Of a stretch of DNA of 6,024 nt, positions 1-6,024 are shown piece after piece. Numbering within the stretch: position 1 is the stretch's first letter; each line of letters starts with the position of its first letter. The notes beneath the pieces are model-generated. The model did no database searches, was not told the DNA's origin, and saw only the letters and a list, made by a program, of their open reading frames with translations. The position numbers and the translations under genes are program-made. The stretch spans positions 1-6,024 of the forward strand of contig JAFGPU010000476.1 in the NCBI GenBank assembly GCA_016936035.1, read 5' to 3'. Source of the stretch: Acidimicrobiales bacterium. GTDB lineage: Bacteria > Actinomycetota > Acidimicrobiia > Acidimicrobiales > VFJN01.

Positions 1-578
1 AGGTACCCGCCCTCGGTGACGTCACCGGTCGCCGTGTACGCCGGCGGCACCACGTCGGGGTCGCGGACCTCCATGAGCCAGAGCGGCAGCCCCAGCGCCT
101 GGGACCACTGCTGCGCCGGGGCCAGCGTGCGCTCGGCGGCGTCCGACCCGTCGAGGCAGGCGACGATGCGGCCGGTGAATCCCACCTCGTCGACCACGTG
201 CGGGCCGATGACCAGCGCGGGCCGGTCGAGGCGCCGCAGCAGCGCCTCGGCGACGCTGCCCATCACCGCGCGCGCCAGTCCGCCCCGGCCGTGCGACGAC
301 ATGCAGACCAGTGACCCGGGCGCCAGTCCGTCGAGGATGGCGTCGGGGATCGCCTCGCGGCTGACGATCTCGCTCTCGACATCGGTGGCCGCCGCGTGCC
401 GGTCGGCCAGCTCGACGAGGTACCGGGCCGAGCTCTCCTCCTCGCCCGGCAGCACGCGGGTGAGGATCCGCAACGGCACCCCTGTGCGCGCCACCAGCTC
501 GAGCGCGGGGACGAGCGCCCGCTCGGCGGCGGGTGAGCCGTCGAGGGGGACGAGGACCTCGGTGAAGGGTGCGGGCAC
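1..578 (-). CDS. Tandem universal stress protein (UspA family), 3' end cut by window edge
   Basis: Universal stress proteins are small cytoplasmic nucleotide-binding proteins that accumulate under starvation, hypoxia or oxidative stress; the exact biochemical role is usually unknown. The first 192 residues are visible. Domain one spans about residues 6-127: it opens with the strand EVLVPLDGS (7-15) and ends with the ATP-loop region SSHGRGG...MGSVAE (94-111) and RPALVIGPH (119-127). The family loop is G-2x-G-9x-G-S/T; here the G97, nine-residue spacing and G107-S108 are kept, but the first glycine is Ser94. A second Usp domain begins at about residue 137 ([17 protein letters not shown]), so this is the two-domain form of roughly 280-300 residues common in actinobacteria. 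The GTG start at 578 is chosen because a strong AAAGGAG lies five bases upstream and the Usp fold begins directly after it. It is divergent from ppsA and shares its upstream region, which carries a DosR-like box. Family assignment is secure; ATP binding is inferred. Confidence 0.93.
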   Translation of the reverse strand, partial: MPAPFTEVLVPLDGSPAAERALVPALELVARTGVPLRILTRVLPGEEESSARYLVELADRHAAATDVESEIVSREAIPDAILDGLAPGSLVCMSSHGRGGLARAVMGSVAEALLRRLDRPALVIGPHVVDEVGFTGRIVACLDGSDAAERTLAPAQQWSQALGLPLWLMEVRDPDVVPPAYTATGDVTEGGY

Positions 579-583
579 GGTGG

Positions 584-590
584 CTCCTTT
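584..590 (-). promoter_or_regulatory. Ribosome binding site of the universal stress protein gene
   Basis: On the minus strand the sequence AAAGGAG lies five bases before the GTG at 578. It is the only strong Shine-Dalgarno sequence seen in front of a gene start in this window and decides the start codon of the stress protein gene. Confidence 0.85.
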
Positions 591-609
591 GCGCCGGTGG
601 ACGCCCCTG

Positions 610-615
610 ACCCTA
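610..615 (-). promoter_or_regulatory. Candidate -10 element for the universal stress protein gene
   Basis: The minus strand reads TAGGGT here, matching the actinobacterial TANNNT -10 pattern. Transcription would then begin near 603, leaving a leader of about 25 bases that includes the ribosome binding site. The -35 region would fall inside the DosR-like palindrome, as expected for a promoter that depends on a bound activator. No good -35 hexamer is present. This is pattern matching only. Confidence 0.35.
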
Positions 616-625
616 CGGCGCGGGA

Positions 626-645
626 CCTGGGCCGTTGGTCCCTTG
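626..645. promoter_or_regulatory. Putative DosR/DevR-like dormancy regulator box in the divergent promoter region
   Basis: The core at 629-642 reads GGGCCGTTGGTCCC on the plus strand, or GGGACCAACGGCCC on the minus strand. The mycobacterial DosR consensus core is GGGACTWWAGTCCC; 11 of 14 positions agree, including the whole GTCCC half on one side and GGG-C on the other. The core centre (635.5) is 42.5 bases upstream of A678 of ppsA, the usual spot for an activator touching RNA polymerase. A second reading is a perfect inverted repeat GGGACC/GGTCCC (622-627 and 637-642) with a nine-base spacer, which does not have DosR spacing. Universal stress genes are typical DosR targets, which supports the assignment. 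Which protein binds is not shown by the sequence, and no regulator gene lies in the window. Confidence 0.5.
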
Positions 646-665
646 GCTTTTCGCCGCCCACGACG

Positions 666-671
666 GACGCT
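666..671 (+). promoter_or_regulatory. Weak candidate -10 element for a leaderless ppsA transcript
   Basis: GACGCT occupies -12 to -7 if transcription starts at the A of ATG 678. It keeps the second-position A and sixth-position T of the TANNNT pattern but lacks the first T. The absence of a good Shine-Dalgarno sequence before this ATG and the centre of the upstream palindrome at -42.5 fit the same start point. The hexamer alone would not be convincing. Confidence 0.25.
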
Positions 672-677
672 GTAGCC

Positions 678-3023
678 ATGACCACCGGCACGCACGACCT
701 GTCAACGCCCGGCACCCCCGGCACGCCCGGCACCGGCGACGGCGGGCGCTTCGTGGCGTGGTTCGATCAGGTGGGACGGGGCGACGTCGACCGCGTCGGG
801 GGCAAGGGCGCCAACCTCGGCGAGATGACCGGGGCGGGCTTCCCGGTGCCGGCGGGCTTCGTCGTCACGGCGGAGGCCTACCTGCACGCCCTCGACGAGG
901 CCGGTGTCCGCGACGCCCTGCAGGAGCGGGTGCGGTCGCTCGACGTCGACGACAGCGCTGCGCTCGCCCGGGCGGCCGACGACCTGCGGTCGCTGGTCCG
1001 ATCGGCGGGCCTGCCCGACCGGGTGCGCCAGGCGGTGCTCGACGCGTACGGACGGATCGGACGGGCCGAGCTGGTGGCGGTCCGGTCCTCCGCCACCGCC
1101 GAGGACACCGCCTCGACGTCGTTCGCCGGCATGAACGAGACGTTCACCAACGTGAGCGGCGACGACGACCTGGTGCGCCGCATCGTCGACTGCTGGGCGT
1201 CGCTGTGGAGCCCACGGGTGGTCGCCTACCGGGCCACCCAGGCGCTGGCCGACGAGCCCGCCATCGCGGTCGTGGTCCAGCGCATGGTCGACTCGCGCAC
1301 CTCGGGCGTGATGTTCACGGCAGATCCGGCCTCGGGCGACCGCGGGCGCATGGTGATCGAGGCGGCGTTCGGCCTGGGTGAGGTGGTGGTCGGCGGGCAG
1401 GTCGAGCCCGACACCTACGTCGTCGCCAAGGACGGGCCCCGGGTCGTGCAGGCCCACATCGGCACCAAGGCCCACAAGATCGTCCGCGGCCCCGACGGCC
1501 GCGACCAGCAGCTGCCGGTGCCACCGGACGAGCAGGCGCGCCGCGTGCTCGACGACGAGACGATCCTCGAGATCGCCCGCCTCGGCATCGCGATCGAGGG
1601 TCACTACGGGACCCCCCAGGACGTGGAGTTCGCCATCGGCGACGACGGGGTCTCGATCGTGCAGTCGCGACCGATCACCACCCTCGGCGACGGCGGCCCC
1701 ACCGGTGACCTGCAGCCCGCGGGCACGGTGCTGGCGAGCGGGCTGGCGGCGGCACCGGGCACGGCAGTCGGGCCGGTGAGGGTGCTGCGCTCGCCGAGCG
1801 AGGGCGCCAGCCTGGTGGCCGGCGAGGTGCTGGTCGCGCCCATGACCAACCCCGACTGGGTGCCCACCATGCGGCGGGCCGCCGCCCTGGTGACCGACGG
1901 CGGCGGGGTCACCTGCCACGCCGCCATCATCGGGCGCGAGCTGCACCTGCCCACCGTGGTCGCCACCCGGTCGGCCACCACGGTGCTGCGCGACGGCGAG
2001 ATGGTCACCGTCGACGGCACGGCGGGCGAGGTGCGCGAGGGCGCCGAGGTCGCGCCCCCCAACATCGTCCCGGCCACCCCCGCCGCCCCCACCGGTGCCG
2101 GGCCGGCGGCCGCCGCCGAGACCACGGCGACGCTGCTGTACGTGAACCTGGCCATCGCCGAGCACGCCGAGGAGGTGGCCGCCCTGCCGGTCGACGGCGT
2201 CGGCCTGCTCCGGGCCGAGTTCATGATCACCGACGCGCTGGCCGGCGAGCATCCCAAGCACCTGCTGGCCACGGGCCGGCGCGCCGAGTTCGTCGACCGC
2301 ATGGCGGCGTCGGTGCTGCGGATCACGCGGGCCTTCGCGCCCCGGCCCGTCGTGTACCGGGCCGTCGACTTCCGCACCAACGAGTTCCGCGGCCTCACCG
2401 GCGGCGACGAGTTCGAGCCGGTCGAGGGCAACCCGATGATCGGCTACCGCGGCTGCTACCGCTACATCCGCGATCCCGAGGTGTTCGCGCTCGACCTGGA
2501 CGTCATCGCCCGGGTGCGCGACGAGACCCCCAACCTCCACCTGATGATCCCGTTCGTCCGCACGCGCTGGGAGCTCGAGGCCTGCCTCGAGGCCATCGAC
2601 GCCCACCCGCTCGGGCGCCAGCGCGGCCTGCACCGCTGGGTGATGGCCGAGGTCCCGTCGGTCGTCTACCGCATCCCCGAGTACGCGGCCATGGGCATCG
2701 ACGGCGTGTCGATCGGTTCCAACGACCTCACCCAGCTGGTGCTGGGCGTCGACCGCGACTCGGAGATCTGCGCCGAGCTGTTCGACGAGTCCGACGACGC
2801 GGTGCTCGACGCCATCCGCCGGATCATCGAGGCCAGTCGCGCCGCCGGCATCACGTCGTCGCTGTGCGGCCAGGCGCCGTCGAACCGCCCGGAGTTCGCC
2901 GAGCTCCTCGTCCGCCACGGCATCACCTCGATCTCGGTCAACCCGGACGCGGCCGAGCCCGCCCGCCGGGCGATCGCCCGTGCCGAGCGGCGCCTGCTGC
3001 TCGAGCGGGCCCGGGGCGCCTGA
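678..3023 (+). CDS. ppsA: Phosphoenolpyruvate synthase (pyruvate, water dikinase)
   Basis: This cytoplasmic enzyme makes phosphoenolpyruvate from pyruvate, ATP and water, giving AMP and phosphate, and feeds gluconeogenesis. The 781 residues compare with 792 in E. coli PpsA. The N-terminal ATP-grasp domain (about 15-336) includes [19 protein letters not shown] (135-143), SGVMFTADP and the closing VQSRPITTL. The swivelling phosphohistidine domain (about 343-450) carries [11 protein letters not shown] with His414 as the phosphate carrier. An Ala/Pro-rich linker leads to the TIM-barrel domain (about 482-775) with GNPMIGYRG (584-592), [17 protein letters not shown] (678-694) and LCGQAPS with Cys730 as the likely proton donor. 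TCHAA and GVDRD favour PEP synthase over pyruvate phosphate dikinase, which is also longer and has TSHAA. ATG 678 is preferred over an in-frame GTG at 597, because the extra 27 residues look non-domain and would run through the divergent promoter region. It is the first gene of a probable three-gene operon. Confidence 0.95.
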   Translation: MTTGTHDLSTPGTPGTPGTGDGGRFVAWFDQVGRGDVDRVGGKGANLGEMTGAGFPVPAGFVVTAEAYLHALDEAGVRDALQERVRSLDVDDSAALARAADDLRSLVRSAGLPDRVRQAVLDAYGRIGRAELVAVRSSATAEDTASTSFAGMNETFTNVSGDDDLVRRIVDCWASLWSPRVVAYRATQALADEPAIAVVVQRMVDSRTSGVMFTADPASGDRGRMVIEAAFGLGEVVVGGQVEPDTYVVAKDGPRVVQAHIGTKAHKIVRGPDGRDQQLPVPPDEQARRVLDDETILEIARLGIAIEGHYGTPQDVEFAIGDDGVSIVQSRPITTLGDGGPTGDLQPAGTVLASGLAAAPGTAVGPVRVLRSPSEGASLVAGEVLVAPMTNPDWVPTMRRAAALVTDGGGVTCHAAIIGRELHLPTVVATRSATTVLRDGEMVTVDGTAGEVREGAEVAPPNIVPATPAAPTGAGPAAAAETTATLLYVNLAIAEHAEEVAALPVDGVGLLRAEFMITDALAGEHPKHLLATGRRAEFVDRMAASVLRITRAFAPRPVVYRAVDFRTNEFRGLTGGDEFEPVEGNPMIGYRGCYRYIRDPEVFALDLDVIARVRDETPNLHLMIPFVRTRWELEACLEAIDAHPLGRQRGLHRWVMAEVPSVVYRIPEYAAMGIDGVSIGSNDLTQLVLGVDRDSEICAELFDESDDAVLDAIRRIIEASRAAGITSSLCGQAPSNRPEFAELLVRHGITSISVNPDAAEPARRAIARAERRLLLERARGA
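705..731 (+). repeat. Threefold nine-base tandem repeat in the ppsA N-terminus
   Basis: Three near-identical nine-base units of the form ACN-CCC-GGC encode Thr-Pro-Gly three times in a row, at residues 10-18 of PEP synthase, followed by a partial fourth unit (ACC GGC). The stretch lies before the first conserved strand and probably forms a flexible tail. It may vary in copy number between strains through replication slippage, which would keep the reading frame. Confidence 0.7.
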
Positions 3024-3040
3024 GCACGACGGCGTGCGCG

Positions 3041-3604
3041 ATGGAGCACCTCGTCGCCCTGCTCGACGCCGACCACGACCGCGAGGTCGACCGCCTGTCG
3101 CACGACCTGGCGGACGCCCTCGGCATCGACGAGGCGGCGATGGCGCACGGCCGCCCCCACATCACGCTGGTGTCGTACACGGGGCTCGCCCCCGCGGCGG
3201 CCGGCAGGGCGCTGCCTCCGGTGGTGCGCGACCTCGACCCGGTGGCGGTGCGAGCGCACGGCTACGGCGTGTTCTGCGGCGACGCCGACAGCGAGCTGTC
3301 GCTGCACGTGATGGTCGTCCGCACCCGGGCGCTCGACGAACTGCACCGCCGCACCCACGCCGCGGTGGTGACCGCCGGCGGTCGTCCCGACGGCACCACC
3401 GCGCCGGAGGTGTGGACCCCGCACATCACGCTCCTCGACCGGGGGCTCACCCCCGCCCTGCTGGGCCAGGCGGTCGAGATCCTCGCCCAGCGACCCCACC
3501 GCAGCTGGTCGCTGGCGCTGTCCGAGGTGGCGGTGACCCGCCGGGCCCGCGCCGCGGGCGAGGCGGCGGGACCGGCCTACGGCCCGACGATCGCGCTCGG
3601 ATGA
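3041..3604 (+). CDS. 2H phosphoesterase superfamily protein (2'-5' RNA ligase/LigT-like)
   Basis: This 187-residue protein has the two signature histidine motifs of the 2H superfamily: PHITLV with His40-x-Thr42 and PHITLL with His128-x-Thr130. In known members the two histidines face each other in a cleft and open 2',3'-cyclic phosphates or join or cleave 2'-5' linkages in RNA or small nucleotides. Length and motif spacing of 88 residues fit the family (about 180-200 residues). The usual arrangement of a half domain around each motif is visible, with no extra domain, signal peptide or membrane segment, so it is probably cytoplasmic. ATG 3041 is the natural start: residue 4 onward forms the first strand (LVALLD). 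Longer in-frame starts would overlap ppsA. No clear Shine-Dalgarno sequence precedes it, and it begins 17 bases after the ppsA stop, so translation may depend on ribosomes finishing ppsA. The true substrate cannot be told from the sequence. Confidence 0.85.
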   Translation: MEHLVALLDADHDREVDRLSHDLADALGIDEAAMAHGRPHITLVSYTGLAPAAAGRALPPVVRDLDPVAVRAHGYGVFCGDADSELSLHVMVVRTRALDELHRRTHAAVVTAGGRPDGTTAPEVWTPHITLLDRGLTPALLGQAVEILAQRPHRSWSLALSEVAVTRRARAAGEAAGPAYGPTIALG

Positions 3605-3617
3605 GAGCCTGTCGTCC

Positions 3618-5387
3618 ATGCACGAGGGCGCCACCGGTGACACCCGAGCGTCGGGGACGCGCCGGGAGCGCCGCCACCGGCTGCCGCGCGGCTACGGACG
3701 CCGCGACCTCGGCTACGACGTCGGCGCCGGGCTGCTGCTGACCGCCCTGCTCGTGCCGGCCGGCATGGGGTACGCGACGGCGTCGGGCCTGCCGCCCGAG
3801 ACCGGGCTGTACGCCACCGTCGCCGCGCTGGTCGCCTACGCCGCCGTGGGCCCGTCGCGGGTGCTGGTGCTCGGCCCCGACTCGGCGCTGGCACCCCTCA
3901 TCGCCGCCGCCATCGTCCCCCTGGCCGCCGCGGGCGCCGGGGGTGAGGAGCGGCGGGTGGCGCTGGCCGGGCTGCTCGCCCTGCTGGTCGGCGTGGTGCT
4001 GGTGGTCGGTGGGCTGGCGCGCCTGGGCTTCGTGTCGGACCTGCTGTCCAAGCCGATCCGGCTGGGCTACCTCAACGGCGTGGTGCTCGTGGTGATCGTG
4101 GGCCAGCTCCCGGCGCTGCTGGGGTTCTCGACCGACCGCGACGGGCTCGTCGACGAGGCCCGGGGCGTGGCCGCGGGCATCGCCGACGGCGACGTCCGGC
4201 CCGCCGCGGCGGCCATCGGCATCGGGTCGCTGCTCGTCATCGCGGTGATCCGTCGCGTCGCCCCCCAGGTGCCCGGCGTTTTCGTCGCCGTGGTCGGCGC
4301 CATCGTCGCGGTGTGGGTGCTCGATCTCGGCAGCGTGCCCGTCGTCGGCCCGCTGCCCCGCGGGCTGCCGGCGCCGGCGCTGGGCTCGCTCGCGTGGGGC
4401 GACGTCACGTCGCTGATCGGACCGGCGCTCGGCGTGGCGATCGTGGCCTTCGCCGACACAGGGGTGCTGTCCCGGGTCTTCTCGACCGCCGCCGGCGAGG
4501 ACGTCGACCCCAACCGCGAGATGAGGGCGCTCGGCGTGGCCAACGTGGCGTGCGGCGTCGCCGGCGGCTTCCCGGTGTCGGCCAGCTCGTCGCGCACGCC
4601 GGTCGCCCGGGCGGTCGGCGCCCGCACCCAGCTCACCGGGGTGGTCGGGGCGGCGGCGGTCACGCTCGTGGTGGTGGCTGCGCCCGGCTTCACCCGCCAC
4701 CTGCCCTCCGCCGCCCTGGCCGCCGTCGTCATCGCCGCGGTGGCGTCGGTCGCCGGGATCCACGACACCTGGCGGCTGCTGCGGATGAACCCCGTCGAGT
4801 TCGGCCTGTCGGTGACGGCGTTCCTCAGCGTCGCCGTCCTCGGCGTCCTGCGCGGCATCGGCGTCGCCGTCGGTCTGTCGCTGCTCGCGTTCGTGGCCCG
4901 CGCGTGGCGGCCGCACATGGCCGAGCTCGTCCGCGTCGAACGGCGCAAGGGCTACCACGACCGGGCCCGGCACCCGGAGGGCCGGCGCATCCCGGGGTTG
5001 GTGATCGTGCGGTTCGACGCCCCGCTGTTCTTCGCCAACGCCCAGCTGTTCGCCGACTTCGTGACCGACACCGTCGACGACGCCCCCGGCACCGTCCGCT
5101 GGGTGGCCGTCGCCGCCGAGCCGATCACCGACGTCGACACGTCGGCGGCCGAGGTGGTCGAGCGCCTCGACGACGACCTGGCGGGGCGGGGCATCCGACT
5201 GGTGTTCGCCGAGATGAAGGGCCCGGTCAAGGACCGGCTGGCCCGCTACGGCCTGCGCGACCGCTTCGGCCCGGGCGACTTCTACTCGACGATCGGCACG
5301 GTCGTCTCCGACTACGTCGCGATCACCGGCACGCCCTGGGTCGACTGGACCGACGAGCAGCCCGACGGCGACGGCACGGTCGAGTGA
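3618..5387 (+). CDS. SulP-family anion transporter with C-terminal STAS domain
   Basis: This 589-residue inner-membrane protein belongs to the SulP/SLC26 family, whose members carry sulfate, bicarbonate or other anions, often by symport with sodium or protons. A basic N-terminal tail of about 30 residues leads to many hydrophobic segments between about 30 and 430. Family signatures are VPAGMGYA (46-53), the substrate-site region LGPDSALAPL (85-94), and GGFPVSASSSRTPV (316-329). A cytoplasmic STAS domain follows (about 455-575), including the conserved loop DVDTSA (505-510), and a short acidic tail ends the protein. The length is typical of the family. ATG 3618 lies 13 bases after the preceding stop, with only a weak GA-rich sequence (GGATGAGAG, 3599-3607) upstream, so it is probably translated from the ppsA message. 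Substrate is not decidable here: sulfate is the default guess, while bicarbonate as in cyanobacterial BicA is an alternative that would fit beside a C3-metabolism enzyme. Confidence 0.92.
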   Translation: MHEGATGDTRASGTRRERRHRLPRGYGRRDLGYDVGAGLLLTALLVPAGMGYATASGLPPETGLYATVAALVAYAAVGPSRVLVLGPDSALAPLIAAAIVPLAAAGAGGEERRVALAGLLALLVGVVLVVGGLARLGFVSDLLSKPIRLGYLNGVVLVVIVGQLPALLGFSTDRDGLVDEARGVAAGIADGDVRPAAAAIGIGSLLVIAVIRRVAPQVPGVFVAVVGAIVAVWVLDLGSVPVVGPLPRGLPAPALGSLAWGDVTSLIGPALGVAIVAFADTGVLSRVFSTAAGEDVDPNREMRALGVANVACGVAGGFPVSASSSRTPVARAVGARTQLTGVVGAAAVTLVVVAAPGFTRHLPSAALAAVVIAAVASVAGIHDTWRLLRMNPVEFGLSVTAFLSVAVLGVLRGIGVAVGLSLLAFVARAWRPHMAELVRVERRKGYHDRARHPEGRRIPGLVIVRFDAPLFFANAQLFADFVTDTVDDAPGTVRWVAVAAEPITDVDTSAAEVVERLDDDLAGRGIRLVFAEMKGPVKDRLARYGLRDRFGPGDFYSTIGTVVSDYVAITGTPWVDWTDEQPDGDGTVE

Positions 5388-5465
5388 CCCGCCCGCGGCG
5401 CGAATGGGGACACGGCCGGCCACGGTGACCGGCGTGCAGCCGCGACCGACCGCCGCCGCGACGTG

Positions 5466-5482
5466 GCGGGCGCCGCGCCCGC
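5466..5482. terminator. GC-rich palindrome in the convergent gap, possible bidirectional terminator
   Basis: GCGGGCGC-C-GCGCCCGC is a perfect inverted repeat with eight-base arms around a single base; as RNA it can form a seven-pair stem with a three-base loop. It lies 79 bases after the transporter stop and 11 bases beyond the stop of the minus-strand gene, the expected place for a terminator shared by convergent genes. It has no T tract on either strand, so factor-independent termination is uncertain. A second, weaker palindrome lies at 5415-5433 (arms GCCGG/CCGGC). In DNA this rich in G and C such repeats also arise by chance. Confidence 0.4.
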
Positions 5483-5492
5483 GGCGGGACGG

Positions 5493-6024
5493 TCACCCGC
5501 TCCGGAGCCGGCGGGTGGCGTCCGCGGGATCGACGACGGTGACGAGCACCCCGGTGGCGCGCTCGAAGCCGCCGTCACGCTGGAGGCGCGGCCAGACGTG
5601 GACGTGCCAGTGGAAGTCGGCGGCGAGCCCCGGTGGACGGGAGTGGACGGCCAGGTTGTAGGGCGGGTCGCCCAGGAGGCGGCCGAGCCGGGCCAGGCCC
5701 TCGTGCAGCACCCGTCCGACGGCCGGCAGCTCGTCGTCGGCCTCCTCGAAGCTGGGCGAGTGCCGTCGCGGAGCGAGCAGCATCTCATAGGGGGCGCTCG
5801 ACCACCAGGGGCACCACAGGTCGGCGCCCGGCGACCCGATCAGCAGCGTGTCCTCGTCCCGCTGCCGGCTGGCCTCGGCGCAGATCAGGCACGGATCGCG
5901 GCCGGTGGCGACACGTGCGACCTCGGCGACGATCTCGGACGGGGTGAGGTCGGCGGCCACGACCTGGGCGTGGGGGTGGGGCAGGGATGCGCCCCCGGCG
6001 GCACCGTGGTTGACGATCGCCTGG
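5493..6024 (-). CDS. galT: Galactose-1-phosphate uridylyltransferase-like protein (HIT superfamily), 5' part outside window
   Basis: GalT swaps UMP between UDP-glucose and galactose-1-phosphate through a uridylylated histidine (Leloir pathway). The last 176 residues are visible. They begin with the active-site segment NHGAAGGASLPHPHAQV; in the His-Pro-His, the second His (visible residue 18) corresponds to the nucleophile and the first to the neighbouring metal-site histidine of the family. The C-terminal HIT-like half follows: CLIC (visible 45-48), APYEMLLAPRRHSPSFEEA, DPPYNLAVHSRP, then FHWHVHVWPRL with His138, His140 and His142, and GFERATGVLV. This order matches bacterial and archaeal GalT. 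A GTG at 5960 lies inside the active-site region and cannot be the true start; the reading frame stays open to the right edge. Related GalT-like enzymes act on other nucleotide sugars, such as ADP-glucose phosphorylase, so the family is firm but the substrate less so. The gene converges on the transporter operon and is probably controlled separately. Confidence 0.85.
   Translation of the reverse strand, partial: QAIVNHGAAGGASLPHPHAQVVAADLTPSEIVAEVARVATGRDPCLICAEASRQRDEDTLLIGSPGADLWCPWWSSAPYEMLLAPRRHSPSFEEADDELPAVGRVLHEGLARLGRLLGDPPYNLAVHSRPPGLAADFHWHVHVWPRLQRDGGFERATGVLVTVVDPADATRRLRSG

Noticed and set aside
622..642. Perfect inverted repeat GGGACC/GGTCCC with a nine-base spacer as a separate operator
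   Set aside because: It shares its right arm with the DosR-like core and its spacing fits no regulator I can name; kept only as an alternative reading in that feature.
16..675. 219-codon plus-strand open frame
   Set aside because: It is antisense to the universal stress protein and continues through the divergent promoter region; it is Ser/Arg-rich with no domain.
597..677. Upstream GTG start for PEP synthase adding 27 residues
   Set aside because: The extra residues have no conserved domain character and would cover the divergent promoter region and DosR-like box; ATG 678 gives the usual family length.
702..2918. 738-codon open frame on the minus strand, opposite ppsA
   Set aside because: It is antisense to an unmistakable PEP synthase. 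Its translation is a low-complexity run of His, Asp, Gly, Arg and Val with no recognisable domain, as expected from the complement of GC-rich codons.
2666..3643. 325-codon minus-strand open frame spanning the ppsA end and the 2H gene
   Set aside because: It is antisense to two well-supported genes and shows no family motif.
3447..5423. 658-codon open frame on the minus strand, opposite the SulP gene
   Set aside because: The translation is dominated by Gly, Arg, His and Asp, has no domain, and lies opposite a clear transporter. It is a composition artefact.
4313..5428. 371-codon plus-strand open frame inside the SulP gene
   Set aside because: It is an alternate-frame shadow of the transporter with an Arg/Gly/Ala-rich translation and no hydrophobic segments or motifs.
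5493..5960. A complete 155-residue HIT-like gene starting at GTG 5960
   Set aside because: The frame continues upstream through the GalT active-site segment with His-Pro-His to the window edge, so 5960 is an internal codon and the gene is 5'-truncated by the window.

Overview
The window is GC-rich DNA with tightly packed genes and strong G/C preference at third codon positions. Protein content and style point to a high-GC actinobacterium (Actinomycetota, possibly Acidimicrobiia-like); the lineage is an inference, since no rRNA or other marker gene is present. I see no mobile element, CRISPR array, tRNA or rRNA.

Layout. Positions 1-578 (minus strand) hold the start and first domain of a tandem universal stress protein that runs off the left edge. 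A divergent intergenic region (579-677) separates it from a plus-strand run of three genes: phosphoenolpyruvate synthase (678-3023), a small 2H phosphoesterase of the 2'-5' RNA ligase/LigT type (3041-3604), and a SulP-family anion transporter with a C-terminal STAS domain (3618-5387). The gaps of 17 and 13 bases suggest one transcript. A convergent gap of about 105 bases with a GC-rich palindrome follows. The 3' part of a galactose-1-phosphate uridylyltransferase-like gene (HIT superfamily) then lies on the minus strand from 5493 to the right edge.

The most interesting signal is in the divergent region. An imperfect palindrome at 626-645 (core 629-642) resembles the actinobacterial DosR/DevR dormancy box (half site GGGAC). 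Its centre lies exactly 42.5 bases upstream of the A of the preferred ppsA start codon, and a weak -10-like hexamer sits where a leaderless transcript would need it. Universal stress proteins are classic members of DosR-type hypoxia regulons, and a pyruvate phosphate dikinase lies in the Streptomyces dormancy cluster. The working model is a redox- or hypoxia-responsive switch driving a stress protein one way and a PEP synthase/2H phosphoesterase/anion transporter operon the other. Regulation is inferred; the genes themselves are well supported. I do not see a clearly new molecular system: the enzymes belong to known families, and the novelty, if any, is in the combination and its control.
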